The notes under the pieces are model-generated. The model did no database searches, was not told the origin of the DNA, and saw only the letters and a list, made by a program, of their open reading frames with translations. The position numbers and the translations under genes were made by a program. Shown here piece after piece: positions 7,324 through 15,690 of a stretch of 25,189 nucleotides of DNA (within the stretch, counting starts at the first letter, position 1; every line of letters starts with the position of its first letter). Source of the DNA: an uncultured Parabacteroides sp. (GTDB taxonomy: Bacteria; Bacteroidota; Bacteroidia; Bacteroidales; Tannerellaceae). Where the stretch lies: contig NZ_CAJJWO010000074.1 of NCBI RefSeq assembly GCF_905196875.1, positions 1 through 25,189 on the forward strand, in the 5' to 3' direction.

Positions 7324-9312
7324 TTATTGATAACTTCTGTTTTCCCAGCCCGGATTTTGAACGAAATTGTCATTTATTTCCAGTGTAGATCGTGAGAATG
7401 GTAATTTGTAATATACGGCATCGTTAAACTTACGATCATAATAGACACTGGCATCGACCGGGCGGACTTCAAAGTAAGGAGTGAAATATTTTGGATCGGT
7501 ACTTGGTGCTAAATGTCCGCTAAGCTCAACCAGCTCACTTTCAATACCTTTTCGGAAAATAAACATACCGCTGGTATTTTTGTTCAACTCTTCGATCACA
7601 GTTTTACCTTCTGATTCTCCCCACCTAATGAGGTCGAAATAACGATGCCCCGGTACTTCGAACGCAAATTCTATACGGCGTTGCAATTTATATTCTTCCC
7701 AAAGGTCGTGACCAACTACAGAGGCTTCGAAGTTATCAAGTCCTGCACGGTTACGAATCTGATTAACTGCGTTTAATACTTCCCCTTCTTTTCCTCCGAG
7801 TTTATAAGCTGCTTCTGCATAGTTTAACAAGGCTTCTGCATAGCGAACCATGAAGTAGGAAGCTGAAGATTGCGTATAGTTGACAGTTCCGTTTTCATTG
7901 AAACGACCGATTGTATATTTGGCTGCGTAATAACTTGTTACAGTCGATTGTGCACCTCCGGTAATATCTAATTTCTCAGTATGTTTGTAGTAAGTCCCTA
8001 ACGCACTATACTTTTCCGTTTTAGTCGGTTCCGAGTAGTCGATCCAGGTACGGATCAGATATCTTTCATTTTCAGAACCTGCATAATAAGAACTGTCGTA
8101 AAGAATGGTCGCATAGAAACGTTTATCCCTGTCTTTATACATATCCAGATAATTTTCACTGGTGGCGGTCAATTGGCCTAGGGAATTTTGAGTTACTCCC
8201 AATTCTTTTGCCTGACTTGTTTTCCACCATTGAGTCCATTTACCGGTAGCCTTATCTTTCTGATAATAACAGTCAACCAATTCTTGAGTCGGATATGCCC
8301 CTCCGCGGCCACCGTCCCAATCCGGAGCAAAGTCGGTTGTACCACCATACATTTTTGCCCAGGAAACAGGATGTGAATAGTTACCGGGATTGAAACCAGA
8401 CCTGTTTGCCTCATTAAACATGACAGGCCAGATGGATTCTACTGATGTGTGGCCACTGGATGTGTTAAACAATTTGGCATAATCCGGATCCAATTCATAT
8501 TTGCCTAAAACAGCTTTTGCAGCGTCATAGGCCATCTGATAGTAATGTCTCGCATCTTTAGTGAATTTGTAAAGAGCTTTGCTTTGGGCTGCTCCTGCTA
8601 ATTTATCATACAATCCTTTAGCGGAGGCTTCTGCAGCACAAGCGGCTGTCAATGCTGTACGTGATTTCAATACTTGTACGGCATCGATGTTGAGCAATCC
8701 CAATGCCGGTTTAGCTGTTACTTTACCAAACAACTCCAATGATTTGTCGTAATCAGCCAGAATTTGGTCGAATACTTCTTCGCGACCGTTTTGAGGAAGC
8801 ATTGTTTCATCGAAAATAGTCATTGAGTTGGTGATAATCGGTAGGATACCCCAGTATCTTTCCATGTCAGCGTAGAACAATCCACGGAATGCATAACTTT
8901 CTGCCAATAATTGACTCATCTCTTCTTCTGTGATGTTAGGCACGTTAGGAATCCGTTCGATGGCCAGATTAGTTTGACGGATTTTCTTATATCCGTTATC
9001 CCAGGGGGCTCCAACTAAACTTGTGATACTACTCATCTCGTCATACTCTCTGTTATTATAGCTGTATTGACGGAATGTATTCTGGTCGCGGTCGATATTA
9101 CCACAGGCATTATCTGACCATTGTTCACTTTGGAAAGCCTGATTGGCTCCCGCCGGGCTCCATAAATAGAATTGGTTGACGAAAGTACGCGATAACTGTG
9201 CATTCCCCCAGAATTGATCTTCGAATACACTGGTTGTCGGTTCGATCCCCAGCGGATCGCAACTGGAGAGGCAAACCGCAGCGAATAAAGCTAATATATT
9301 TAATTTCTTCAT
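7324..9312 (-). CDS. SusD/RagB-family surface lipoprotein
   Basis: 662 residues, long for the family (usually about 500-600). Lipoprotein signal ends LSSC (Cys18). The N-terminal helical part contains the typical AESYAFRGLFYADMERYWG segment (TPR-like scaffold) and the C-terminal part has NQIRNRAGLDNF and RRIEFAFEVPGHRYFDLIRWG, both hallmarks of SusD/RagB. SusD proteins form the lid on the SusC channel and capture the substrate at the cell surface. The gene lies 21 bases downstream of susC. Many tryptophans and tyrosines fall in the middle (about 270-430), where ligand-binding loops usually lie, but specificity is not predictable here. Confidence 0.95.
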   Translation of the reverse strand: MKKLNILALFAAVCLSSCDPLGIEPTTSVFEDQFWGNAQLSRTFVNQFYLWSPAGANQAFQSEQWSDNACGNIDRDQNTFRQYSYNNREYDEMSSITSLVGAPWDNGYKKIRQTNLAIERIPNVPNITEEEMSQLLAESYAFRGLFYADMERYWGILPIITNSMTIFDETMLPQNGREEVFDQILADYDKSLELFGKVTAKPALGLLNIDAVQVLKSRTALTAACAAEASAKGLYDKLAGAAQSKALYKFTKDARHYYQMAYDAAKAVLGKYELDPDYAKLFNTSSGHTSVESIWPVMFNEANRSGFNPGNYSHPVSWAKMYGGTTDFAPDWDGGRGGAYPTQELVDCYYQKDKATGKWTQWWKTSQAKELGVTQNSLGQLTATSENYLDMYKDRDKRFYATILYDSSYYAGSENERYLIRTWIDYSEPTKTEKYSALGTYYKHTEKLDITGGAQSTVTSYYAAKYTIGRFNENGTVNYTQSSASYFMVRYAEALLNYAEAAYKLGGKEGEVLNAVNQIRNRAGLDNFEASVVGHDLWEEYKLQRRIEFAFEVPGHRYFDLIRWGESEGKTVIEELNKNTSGMFIFRKGIESELVELSGHLAPSTDPKYFTPYFEVRPVDASVYYDRKFNDAVYYKLPFSRSTLEINDNFVQNPGWENRSYQ

Positions 9313-9333
9313 TTTGTTTATGTTCTAATGTGT

Positions 9334-12300
9334 TTACAATGTTAATGTAGCACTCAGTGTGAATGAACGTTGAGTAGGATAACTACCCAGTTTATTACCT
9401 CCCCAAATCGAATTTGCCGGCAAATACTCCGGATCCGTCAGGTTATGGAACGGGTTACTTTTCTTTACCCAGGTACAAACATTATTGGCAATAAAGTTAA
9501 CATTCAGCCCTTTGATGAAGCTTACGTTTTTAAGAACCCGGCGTTTCAGGTCGTAGCTGACACTGATGTTTTTTAGTTTCAGGTAAGAAGCATCGTACAC
9601 CCAGGCATCGACATAGTTGTAACCCCATCCGTAAGTTGAGTTGGTCGGCAGCGGAAGTTTATTCGTAATGGGATTGCTGGGAGTATATGATTCAGGAAAC
9701 AGATATTTACCATAATTCCAATAGTAGTCTTGTTGCGAACGGGCAGGTGAAGTGACATCACCGGTTACATTACCGGCTCCCTGTAAAAAGATTTCAAAAC
9801 TGAATTCTTTCCATCCTAAACCTAAGGTGATACCGTAAAGTGACTGAGGAACCGTACCCCCTCTTTCTTCTATCACCTGGTCGCCACCGTTCAGTACGCC
9901 GTCGCCGTTGATATCTTGCATGCGGAATGTCCCTAACGTATGGTTGCGGGTGAAGTGGAGATATGAATTATACATATCTTCATATGAGGTAAACAGCCCG
10001 TTTGTTTGCCAGGAAGCACTGTATGTTGGCTGTACATCATTTTTTCCTAAATTGTTTAAGTTAGGGTAATAGTAGCTTTCATCCTTTGTTGCATGTCTTA
10101 CTGCAACCTGTTGCCAATACGTATAGTTTCCTCCGACTCTGTAGGTGAAGTCTCCGATCCGATCACTCCAGTTCAGTGAGAACTCAACACCGCCTTTGTG
10201 ATTTGTTACATAAGGAGCATTCATTTTCGGGGTATTGGGTAAGCCTAAAACCGAAGTGTAAGTCAATTCTGGATTCATATCTATTTCTTCTCCTTTATTC
10301 AGGTACAGATAGGTGTCGAATGAACCGGTCAGACGATCTTTGAAGAAGCCGAAGTCGACACCACCACTGATCTGCTGTGATTCACCCCAAGTCAGGTTAC
10401 TGGATACATTCGTTTCGGTCCAGACTGAATTGGAAGCCATATTTTCCCCCAACAGGATATTTTGAGCTTTATCATTGCTTTTATATAATCCGTATTGATT
10501 CATATAACTAAAAGGACTGGAGAGTTCCTGACCAACGATACCGTAACCGGCGCGGATTTTAAACGAGTTGATTATATCATTGTTAATGATATCTTTGATG
10601 AACTCTTCTTCCGTTAGCATCCAACCGGCAGATGCCGCATAAAAGAATCCCCAACGTTTATCCGGGTGATAACATAACGAACCGTTGTAGTTGGCACTTA
10701 ATTGTAACAGATACTTGCTGTCATAATCGTAAGTGACACGGCCTACGAATGAAGAAGAACCCCAAAGGCCTTCTGTTCCCTTCATTTCTTGCATTGAAGC
10801 TCCGGCTTCGATTTGTGGGTTGTAGATAGTTGGATAACCATAAGCTTTTGCCATTGTTGAGTTGGTTCTACGTTTCTGGCTCGTATAGTTGATCATGGCT
10901 GACAGATTGTGCTTGCCGAAAGAACGGCTGTAATCTGCCTGTAGGATACCGGTAGTCAAAGAGTAATTATCCCATGTCTGTGATAAATTGGCATTACTCG
11001 GATTATAGCTGCTTTCCTGAGTTGCATACGGACTGGAATATACGCCTACTTCCGGATGAGAGAACGTTTTGTTCATTGAGTTACTGTAGTTGAAGTTGAC
11101 ACTTCCGCTAACCGATAATCCTTCCACCCATGGCAAGCTCCATTTTAAACCGATATTACTTTGCAGACGATAATCATCTGTATTGTTGAATCCGGTGCGC
11201 AAACGGGAGTCTAATCCGCCGGATTTATCCAAACCGGTTGTCCAGTTTTGTGGCTGATTATGCATTTCGCTTCCTTCAATCAGGACGGAGTTGAAGATAC
11301 CGTCTCCACCTTGCGGTTGCTTCTTTTTGGACATAACCCCATTTAGGTTTAACGTAAACTTCAGGCTCTTGTCTTTTAGCAGGTAAGCGTCAGTATTGAC
11401 GATTGCATTATACTGCTCGTAATCGTAGGTATCGCTGATACCGGATTGTTTCATGTAACCCAAACTGGAGTAATATCTTACTCTTTCGGAACCTCCACGT
11501 ACGCTCAGATTTGTTTGGGTCATTGGTTGTGTATGATTGAAAAAGTCCCAAGCATCATAGTCTCCATAATAGTTCTCAATATCTTTCCCTTGTGTTACAA
11601 ACGGATTGAACAAATCGTTTATGGCGTCGAGAGAATATCCTAAATCGTATTTCTGATTGACCATGTCGGTGATTTCCTGGCGGCTATGACCTTGCGAATT
11701 TAAGTATCCCATGTAGTATTTGGACATTTCTGTTGTGTTGAATGCAGGGTTTTCAGCCATACTGGCGGCGTACAACTCGTTTTTCTTATTTACATAATCC
11801 CAGGTACTCATGGCTTTGGGTCTGTAAGAAGGAGTCATCATAGTCATTTTCTGGCTTACTGATATTTCCAACTGTCCTTCCTGTCCTTTTTTAGTGGTTA
11901 CAACAACAACACCATCGCTTGCACGTGGCCCATATACAGCTGTTGCAGAAGCATCTTTTAAAATACTCATAGAAGCAATGTCGTCCGGACGGAGACGGTT
12001 AAAGAACACTTCGCCCTGGCTGGTTTCCATCACTACATCGTCGATTACATACAAGATGTTACTACCACCACGGATCCAGATCTTGGATGTTTCACCAGGT
12101 GCGCCGGAGCGTGCTTGTGAAATAATACCGGATACACGGCCGCCCAATCCATCGCTCGGCGAGGTTACTGGTAGCTTGGCAATTGATTCGATTTTTACGT
12201 TTACGGCGGCGGCTGTCAATGTTTTTGTTTTCTGGACTCCGCTGAAACCGGTTACAACTACTTCATCCAAAGCCTGTGAATCCTCTATTAACTTAACATT

Positions 12301-12621
12301 AATAGAAGGTTGTCCTGTGTACTTGATTTCCTGCATGGTATAGCCCACAAAGGAGATCTGGATGATACTTCCACTTTTAACACCCTCTAAGGTAAAATTA
12401 CCGTTTATGTCGGTGATAATACCGTTTGTGGTTCCTTTCACAATAACAGAAGCTCCAGCCACGGGGCCGAATTCATCTTCTACTATTCCTGTCACTTTCC
12501 CGGCTTGTTGGGAAATGCTTGCGCTCGGTTTAGTTGGTGTTATGTCTGCATTCATGCTCTCAGGAGAACATAAAATGCCTGCAAACAACAGTAAACCAAT
12601 CGGCTTGAAGTTTTTTAGCAT
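9334..12621 (-). CDS. SusC/RagA-family TonB-dependent outer-membrane transporter
   Basis: 1095 residues. A signal peptide (about 1-25) is followed by a carboxypeptidase-regulatory-like beta domain (about 42-112, GKVTGIVEDEFGPVAGASV), the TonB-box region LDEVVVTGFSG (118-128), a plug domain (about 130-250 with WIRGGSNILYVIDD and the repeated VVVVTTKKG end), and a large barrel to the terminal SFTLSATLTL. FRMQDINGDGVLNGGD is the conserved SusC calcium-like loop. It moves a bound polymer or peptide across the outer membrane with TonB energy. The upstream 43-aa ORF stops 22 bases before its start. No ECF sigma/anti-sigma or SusR-like gene is adjacent; the putative invertible promoter at 12794-12976 is the visible control. 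Confidence 0.96.
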   Translation of the reverse strand: MLKNFKPIGLLLFAGILCSPESMNADITPTKPSASISQQAGKVTGIVEDEFGPVAGASVIVKGTTNGIITDINGNFTLEGVKSGSIIQISFVGYTMQEIKYTGQPSINVKLIEDSQALDEVVVTGFSGVQKTKTLTAAAVNVKIESIAKLPVTSPSDGLGGRVSGIISQARSGAPGETSKIWIRGGSNILYVIDDVVMETSQGEVFFNRLRPDDIASMSILKDASATAVYGPRASDGVVVVTTKKGQEGQLEISVSQKMTMMTPSYRPKAMSTWDYVNKKNELYAASMAENPAFNTTEMSKYYMGYLNSQGHSRQEITDMVNQKYDLGYSLDAINDLFNPFVTQGKDIENYYGDYDAWDFFNHTQPMTQTNLSVRGGSERVRYYSSLGYMKQSGISDTYDYEQYNAIVNTDAYLLKDKSLKFTLNLNGVMSKKKQPQGGDGIFNSVLIEGSEMHNQPQNWTTGLDKSGGLDSRLRTGFNNTDDYRLQSNIGLKWSLPWVEGLSVSGSVNFNYSNSMNKTFSHPEVGVYSSPYATQESSYNPSNANLSQTWDNYSLTTGILQADYSRSFGKHNLSAMINYTSQKRRTNSTMAKAYGYPTIYNPQIEAGASMQEMKGTEGLWGSSSFVGRVTYDYDSKYLLQLSANYNGSLCYHPDKRWGFFYAASAGWMLTEEEFIKDIINNDIINSFKIRAGYGIVGQELSSPFSYMNQYGLYKSNDKAQNILLGENMASNSVWTETNVSSNLTWGESQQISGGVDFGFFKDRLTGSFDTYLYLNKGEEIDMNPELTYTSVLGLPNTPKMNAPYVTNHKGGVEFSLNWSDRIGDFTYRVGGNYTYWQQVAVRHATKDESYYYPNLNNLGKNDVQPTYSASWQTNGLFTSYEDMYNSYLHFTRNHTLGTFRMQDINGDGVLNGGDQVIEERGGTVPQSLYGITLGLGWKEFSFEIFLQGAGNVTGDVTSPARSQQDYYWNYGKYLFPESYTPSNPITNKLPLPTNSTYGWGYNYVDAWVYDASYLKLKNISVSYDLKRRVLKNVSFIKGLNVNFIANNVCTWVKKSNPFHNLTDPEYLPANSIWGGNKLGSYPTQRSFTLSATLTL

Positions 12622-12643
12622 AATGTGCGTTTTTAGTTTGTTA

Positions 12644-12775
12644 TTAATTATGTAATAGATAAAAAAACAATTCTATTTTGGAGTTTTCCGATAGTTGGCA
12701 GAGGTCTTTTATTGGGCGATTAGCCTGATAGGTCACGTTAAAAGTGAAATCATCTTCGTGTTCTGTTGTTGCCAT
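12644..12775 (-). CDS. Candidate 43-residue small protein between the inverton and susC
   Basis: ATG at 12775-12773, 43 codons, double stop TAA TAA ending at 12641. Sequence begins MATTEHEDDFTFNVTYQANR and ends with an apolar stretch (IELFFYLLHN). N-terminal half is acidic; one Cys at residue 26; no signal peptide. I do not recognise it. It sits on the same strand as susC, 22 bases upstream, and exactly between susC and the inverted repeat, so any transcript from the flipped promoter would carry it first. Coding-like composition (no rare runs except a 7-T tract near the end) and tandem stops favour a real gene, but a chance ORF of this size is possible. It could be a regulatory leader ORF or a small functional protein. 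Confidence 0.5.
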   Translation of the reverse strand: MATTEHEDDFTFNVTYQANRPIKDLCQLSENSKIELFFYLLHN

Positions 12776-12793
12776 ATAATACTAGTTTTAATT

Positions 12794-12976
12794 AGTTCAT
12801 AGAGAACTATGGTGTATTAGGCTCGCGATCTAAGTTTTTCTAAGAAAAAGTACTATCTATCAGCTTTTATTTTTTGTCGATAATAGATTATGTGAAATAA
12901 AAGTTTAATTTTGCGCATTATATATTGAATTATTTTATAATATTTGCAAAATAATAACCATGGTTCTCTATGAACT
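12794..12976. repeat. Putative invertible promoter segment (inverton) flanked by 20-bp inverted repeats
   Basis: AGTTCATAGAGAACTATGGT at 12794-12813 is repeated in inverse as ACCATGGTTCTCTATGAACT at 12957-12976, with a single mismatch, flanking 143 bp of AT-rich DNA. Each repeat is itself a dyad, AGTTC-N5-GAACT (GGTTC-N5-GAACT in the other), which is the shape of a tyrosine-recombinase core site (two arms and a short crossover spacer). Size and position match the known phase-variable promoters of Bacteroides surface loci. No recombinase gene lies in this window, so one would have to act from elsewhere. Confidence 0.75.
12906..12913 (+). promoter_or_regulatory. -7 box inside the inverton, facing away from susC
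   Basis: TAATTTTG is an exact TAnnTTTG match on the + strand. Sequence at the -33 distance (ATAG) is weak. The minus strand of the 143-bp segment has no exact match (best is TTATTTTG at 12954-12947). In the drawn orientation the box points to 12977 onward, where I see no + strand gene; after inversion it would lie near 12857-12864 on the minus strand, about 80 bases before the 43-aa ORF. Confidence 0.5.
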
Positions 12977-13257
12977 GGGGTTAATTTCAGAATAGTTTTC
13001 TACCCTTTTTTTACTAAAAAGCAATCTTCAGAGAGAGTTTTAGATATATCTTAAAGTTAAGATATTTACATCGTACGTTTAGTTTGTATTTGTTTGGTGA
13101 TTGTTTTGTTGAGTTTTATGAGTGAAATAGGTTTTTACATTTTTAGTTATTTGTTTATATCTGTTGACGTGTATTGTGTAAGTTTTACTTTTCTGTGGTT
13201 TTGGGAGTAGTTGTAATATTGCGAGAGATATTTTTCTAATGGGGCCGCCTTTCTTTT
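12977..13257. other. AT-rich intergenic stretch with a 20-bp dyad
   Basis: No convincing gene on either strand. A dyad at 13046-13065 (ATATCTTAA-AG-TTAAGATAT, arms of 9 bp) could be an operator. A 30-codon + strand ORF starting at an ATG near 13120 is hydrophobic and unconvincing. The stretch also lacks a clear terminator hairpin for the kinase gene that ends at 13258. Confidence 0.4.
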
Positions 13258-15543
13258 TTATATCTGTTTAGCGGGCATTTTCAGCGTGAAGCGACTGCCT
13301 TTGCCTTCCATGGAGCTGACCAGGACATCTCCTTTCAGCCGTCCGGCTATGGTCTTGCAGATGGAGAGTCCGAGACCGGTACCTTGCGCGAATTCATCCT
13401 GTTTGTAGAATCGTTCGAATACTTTATCGAGAGCACTTTCCGACATGCCGATACCTGTATCTTCCACGTAGATATACACCTGCTTCTCATTCTGGTTATA
13501 GTTGTATCCCAACTTGATGTATCCGTTCTTCGTAAATTTGACGGCATTGTTGATAAAGTTAGTGATCACCTGGGTAAGCCGGAAACGGTCTGCATATACC
13601 TCTACGGAAACTTCCGGAATGTCTTTTATAAAGTGGATATGTGCAGGGATCAGCAGATGATGTGTCTGGTAGATTTCTTCTATCAGGTCATTCAGTTTGA
13701 ACGTCTCGAAAGTGAAACTCATACGGCCCGACTCGATGCGTGATAGTTCCAGGATGTCGTTGATCAGTTTCAATAATAGATTGCTGTTTTTGTTGATTGT
13801 GTCTTTGAACAATTCTTTTTCTTCTTCTCCCAGATCCGTTTCTTCCTGTAAAAGGTTCGAGAAGCCGACAATGGCATTCAAAGGGGTTCTTATTTCATGG
13901 CTCATATTAGCAAGGAAAGCCGATTTCATCTTATTGGCTTCTTCTGCTTTCTCCTGCAGGATGATGAGTTTTTGTTCTTTCTCCTTGAAAGACTGTATAT
14001 TCAGGCAAAGGCCTATTACGGTTTGATCGGATTCTGATTTATCTTCTCCGTGATTGTAACGCAATTCCCACCAGCTATATCCTTTCCCACTGAAATTAAA
14101 ACGGCATTGAATGGTCGTTTCTTCCCATACCCCGGAGTTTATATCCCGGATATGGCTACTCAGATGTTCCTGGTCGTCCGGATGTGTTAAGGATAATAAT
14201 TCGTCAAGCGGCATTTTACGCGGTATGATCTGATTGGCAATAAAGAAATCGTTTTCAAAAATGAAGACTCCGTTTTCCAGTCGCCAGGCATAGGTGTTTC
14301 CTCCCTCCATGGCAAGCCGCAGGAAGCGTCTTTCTTTTATCAGGTTTGTCTGTATTTGCCGTTTGCGCTTGTATTCGTTTCTGTATAAGTAGAATAATTG
14401 GGTAATGACATAAATGACGAGTACCAGGAAGAAAATGCCTCCTATTATCATGGTCTTATGATAACGTTCATAGAACGGTTGGTTATAAATGATGCTGCCG
14501 GCCGGTAGTTCACTCGTTTTTATATTGAAACGCTGCATCTCGTTCCAGTCGAAGGCATAAACTTTCGGGCTCTCTTCCAGAGGAAAGTCTGAAGGTTTCT
14601 TCCCGTTGATAATTGCTGCAGCTCTTTCGGATACGATATCGGTTTGTATTTCCAGCGTGGTGAAATAACCGCCTGTAATACCTTTACTATCATTAAAGCC
14701 GTTGTTGATGACGGTAAAATTGGGGACATTAGCCAGACGTCCGATCGTTAATACATCGAAGTCGAGTATGATTTGCAGGCAAGCAGTGTATGGTTTGCTC
14801 TGGAAGATAGCCAATAACCCTTTTGCCGAGAGAAAAGCTGTTTCCGTGGTGTACAAGATCGACTTACCCGGTTCGCCCGGACAGATATCTTCAGGATATT
14901 CATTTTTCTTTTGATGAAATAAGCCGATTCGTATGGTTCTGCCTGTACCTCTCACTTCCTCCTGAATAGTCCTGAAAGACTCCCTCCCCATAAATCGGGC
15001 ATGTTTGAAGAAAAGTATATTAGAGGGACCGTATAGTTTTTCTATGAGCTCGATTGTTGTGATGTAATCCGGCTTATCCAGGAATCCGCAGAAGTTAGGG
15101 TGTTGCTCCAATAGAGGGTAATTGGGAAAGTTTACTCCCGAAAAAACAACAGGCTTTGCTTTTCCGAAAGGATGGTTACATGCCATCAATGTATAAGTGG
15201 CCTGGTCGTCATTTACTAATATGATATCAGGATTCCATTGCTGGATCGAGTCGAGAAATTGATACATTCTGGCATTTTCTTCTGCTTCATTGTAGCGTTC
15301 ACTGTCCAGGTAGAATGTACGGACATCAGTGTTGATATTCTTTTTTTCGAGCTTATCTGAAATCAGGTTGCTGAATTTGGAGTAAGCAACAAGGTCTTCT
15401 GTATAGGAGTGTATTACCAATATTTTGTATAAAGCCTCATCCGTATGTGCTTTTAATACTCCTGCCTTTGTCATCGGGATGAATAAAAGAAGGAAAATCG
15501 ATATTTGTATAAAATTTTTCAAGAAATATATCCTGTTAAACAA
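13258..15543 (-). CDS. Membrane sensor histidine kinase with ABC-type substrate-binding-like sensor and PAS domain
   Basis: 761 residues. Signal/anchor at 9-27; periplasmic region about 38-345 resembling an ABC transporter substrate-binding fold (YKILVIHSYTED, NPDIILVNDDQATY, KPVVFSGVNFP); transmembrane helix about 364-386; PAS-like domain about 403-520; HisKA with phospho-acceptor His549 in FLANMSHEIRTPLNAIVGF; HATPase with N-box Asn662/Asn666, DTGIGM (695-700) and GTGLGL (721-726). All catalytic boxes are intact. It has no receiver or DNA-binding domain, and no response regulator is encoded in this window, so its partner is unknown. It is codirectional with, but 480 bases from, the inverton and susC; a link to their control is only positional. 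Promoter at 15644-15674. Confidence 0.92.
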   Translation of the reverse strand: MFNRIYFLKNFIQISIFLLLFIPMTKAGVLKAHTDEALYKILVIHSYTEDLVAYSKFSNLISDKLEKKNINTDVRTFYLDSERYNEAEENARMYQFLDSIQQWNPDIILVNDDQATYTLMACNHPFGKAKPVVFSGVNFPNYPLLEQHPNFCGFLDKPDYITTIELIEKLYGPSNILFFKHARFMGRESFRTIQEEVRGTGRTIRIGLFHQKKNEYPEDICPGEPGKSILYTTETAFLSAKGLLAIFQSKPYTACLQIILDFDVLTIGRLANVPNFTVINNGFNDSKGITGGYFTTLEIQTDIVSERAAAIINGKKPSDFPLEESPKVYAFDWNEMQRFNIKTSELPAGSIIYNQPFYERYHKTMIIGGIFFLVLVIYVITQLFYLYRNEYKRKRQIQTNLIKERRFLRLAMEGGNTYAWRLENGVFIFENDFFIANQIIPRKMPLDELLSLTHPDDQEHLSSHIRDINSGVWEETTIQCRFNFSGKGYSWWELRYNHGEDKSESDQTVIGLCLNIQSFKEKEQKLIILQEKAEEANKMKSAFLANMSHEIRTPLNAIVGFSNLLQEETDLGEEEKELFKDTINKNSNLLLKLINDILELSRIESGRMSFTFETFKLNDLIEEIYQTHHLLIPAHIHFIKDIPEVSVEVYADRFRLTQVITNFINNAVKFTKNGYIKLGYNYNQNEKQVYIYVEDTGIGMSESALDKVFERFYKQDEFAQGTGLGLSICKTIAGRLKGDVLVSSMEGKGSRFTLKMPAKQI

Positions 15544-15582
15544 CTCTACCCTTTTCTATTAGTTCGCTTATATAATGCACAA

Positions 15583-15616
15583 TGTTATACTTCGGTCCGG
15601 TCGGCCGTGTATAACA
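15583..15616 (-). other. Hairpin in the histidine kinase 5' leader
   Basis: TGTTATAC (15583-15590) pairs with GTATAACA (15609-15616); the GC-rich loop (15591-15608) contains CGG/CCG that can extend the fold. It lies between the promoter and the start codon (15543), so it would be in the mRNA leader, or it may be an operator. Confidence 0.4.
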
Positions 15617-15643
15617 CTGCGTATATTTTTCTGTAATTGCACG

Positions 15644-15674
15644 CAAAGATAATTAAAAGGTGAACAAAATCAAC
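15644..15674 (-). promoter_or_regulatory. Promoter for the histidine kinase
   Basis: On the minus strand GTTG (15674-15671), 19 bases, TATCTTTG (15651-15644), an exact -7 match. The leader would be about 90 bases and include the hairpin at 15583-15616. Confidence 0.6.
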
Positions 15675-15690
15675 GGTTGTTGATAAATAG

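Noticed and set aside
11894..12343. 149-codon + strand ORF opposite susC
   Set aside because: Antisense to the strongly conserved plug region of susC; composition follows from the opposite strand.
13120..13215. 30-codon hydrophobic + strand ORF that the inverton promoter would face in the drawn orientation
   Set aside because: AT-rich, no ribosome site, composition as expected by chance; kept only as a remote alternative target of the promoter.
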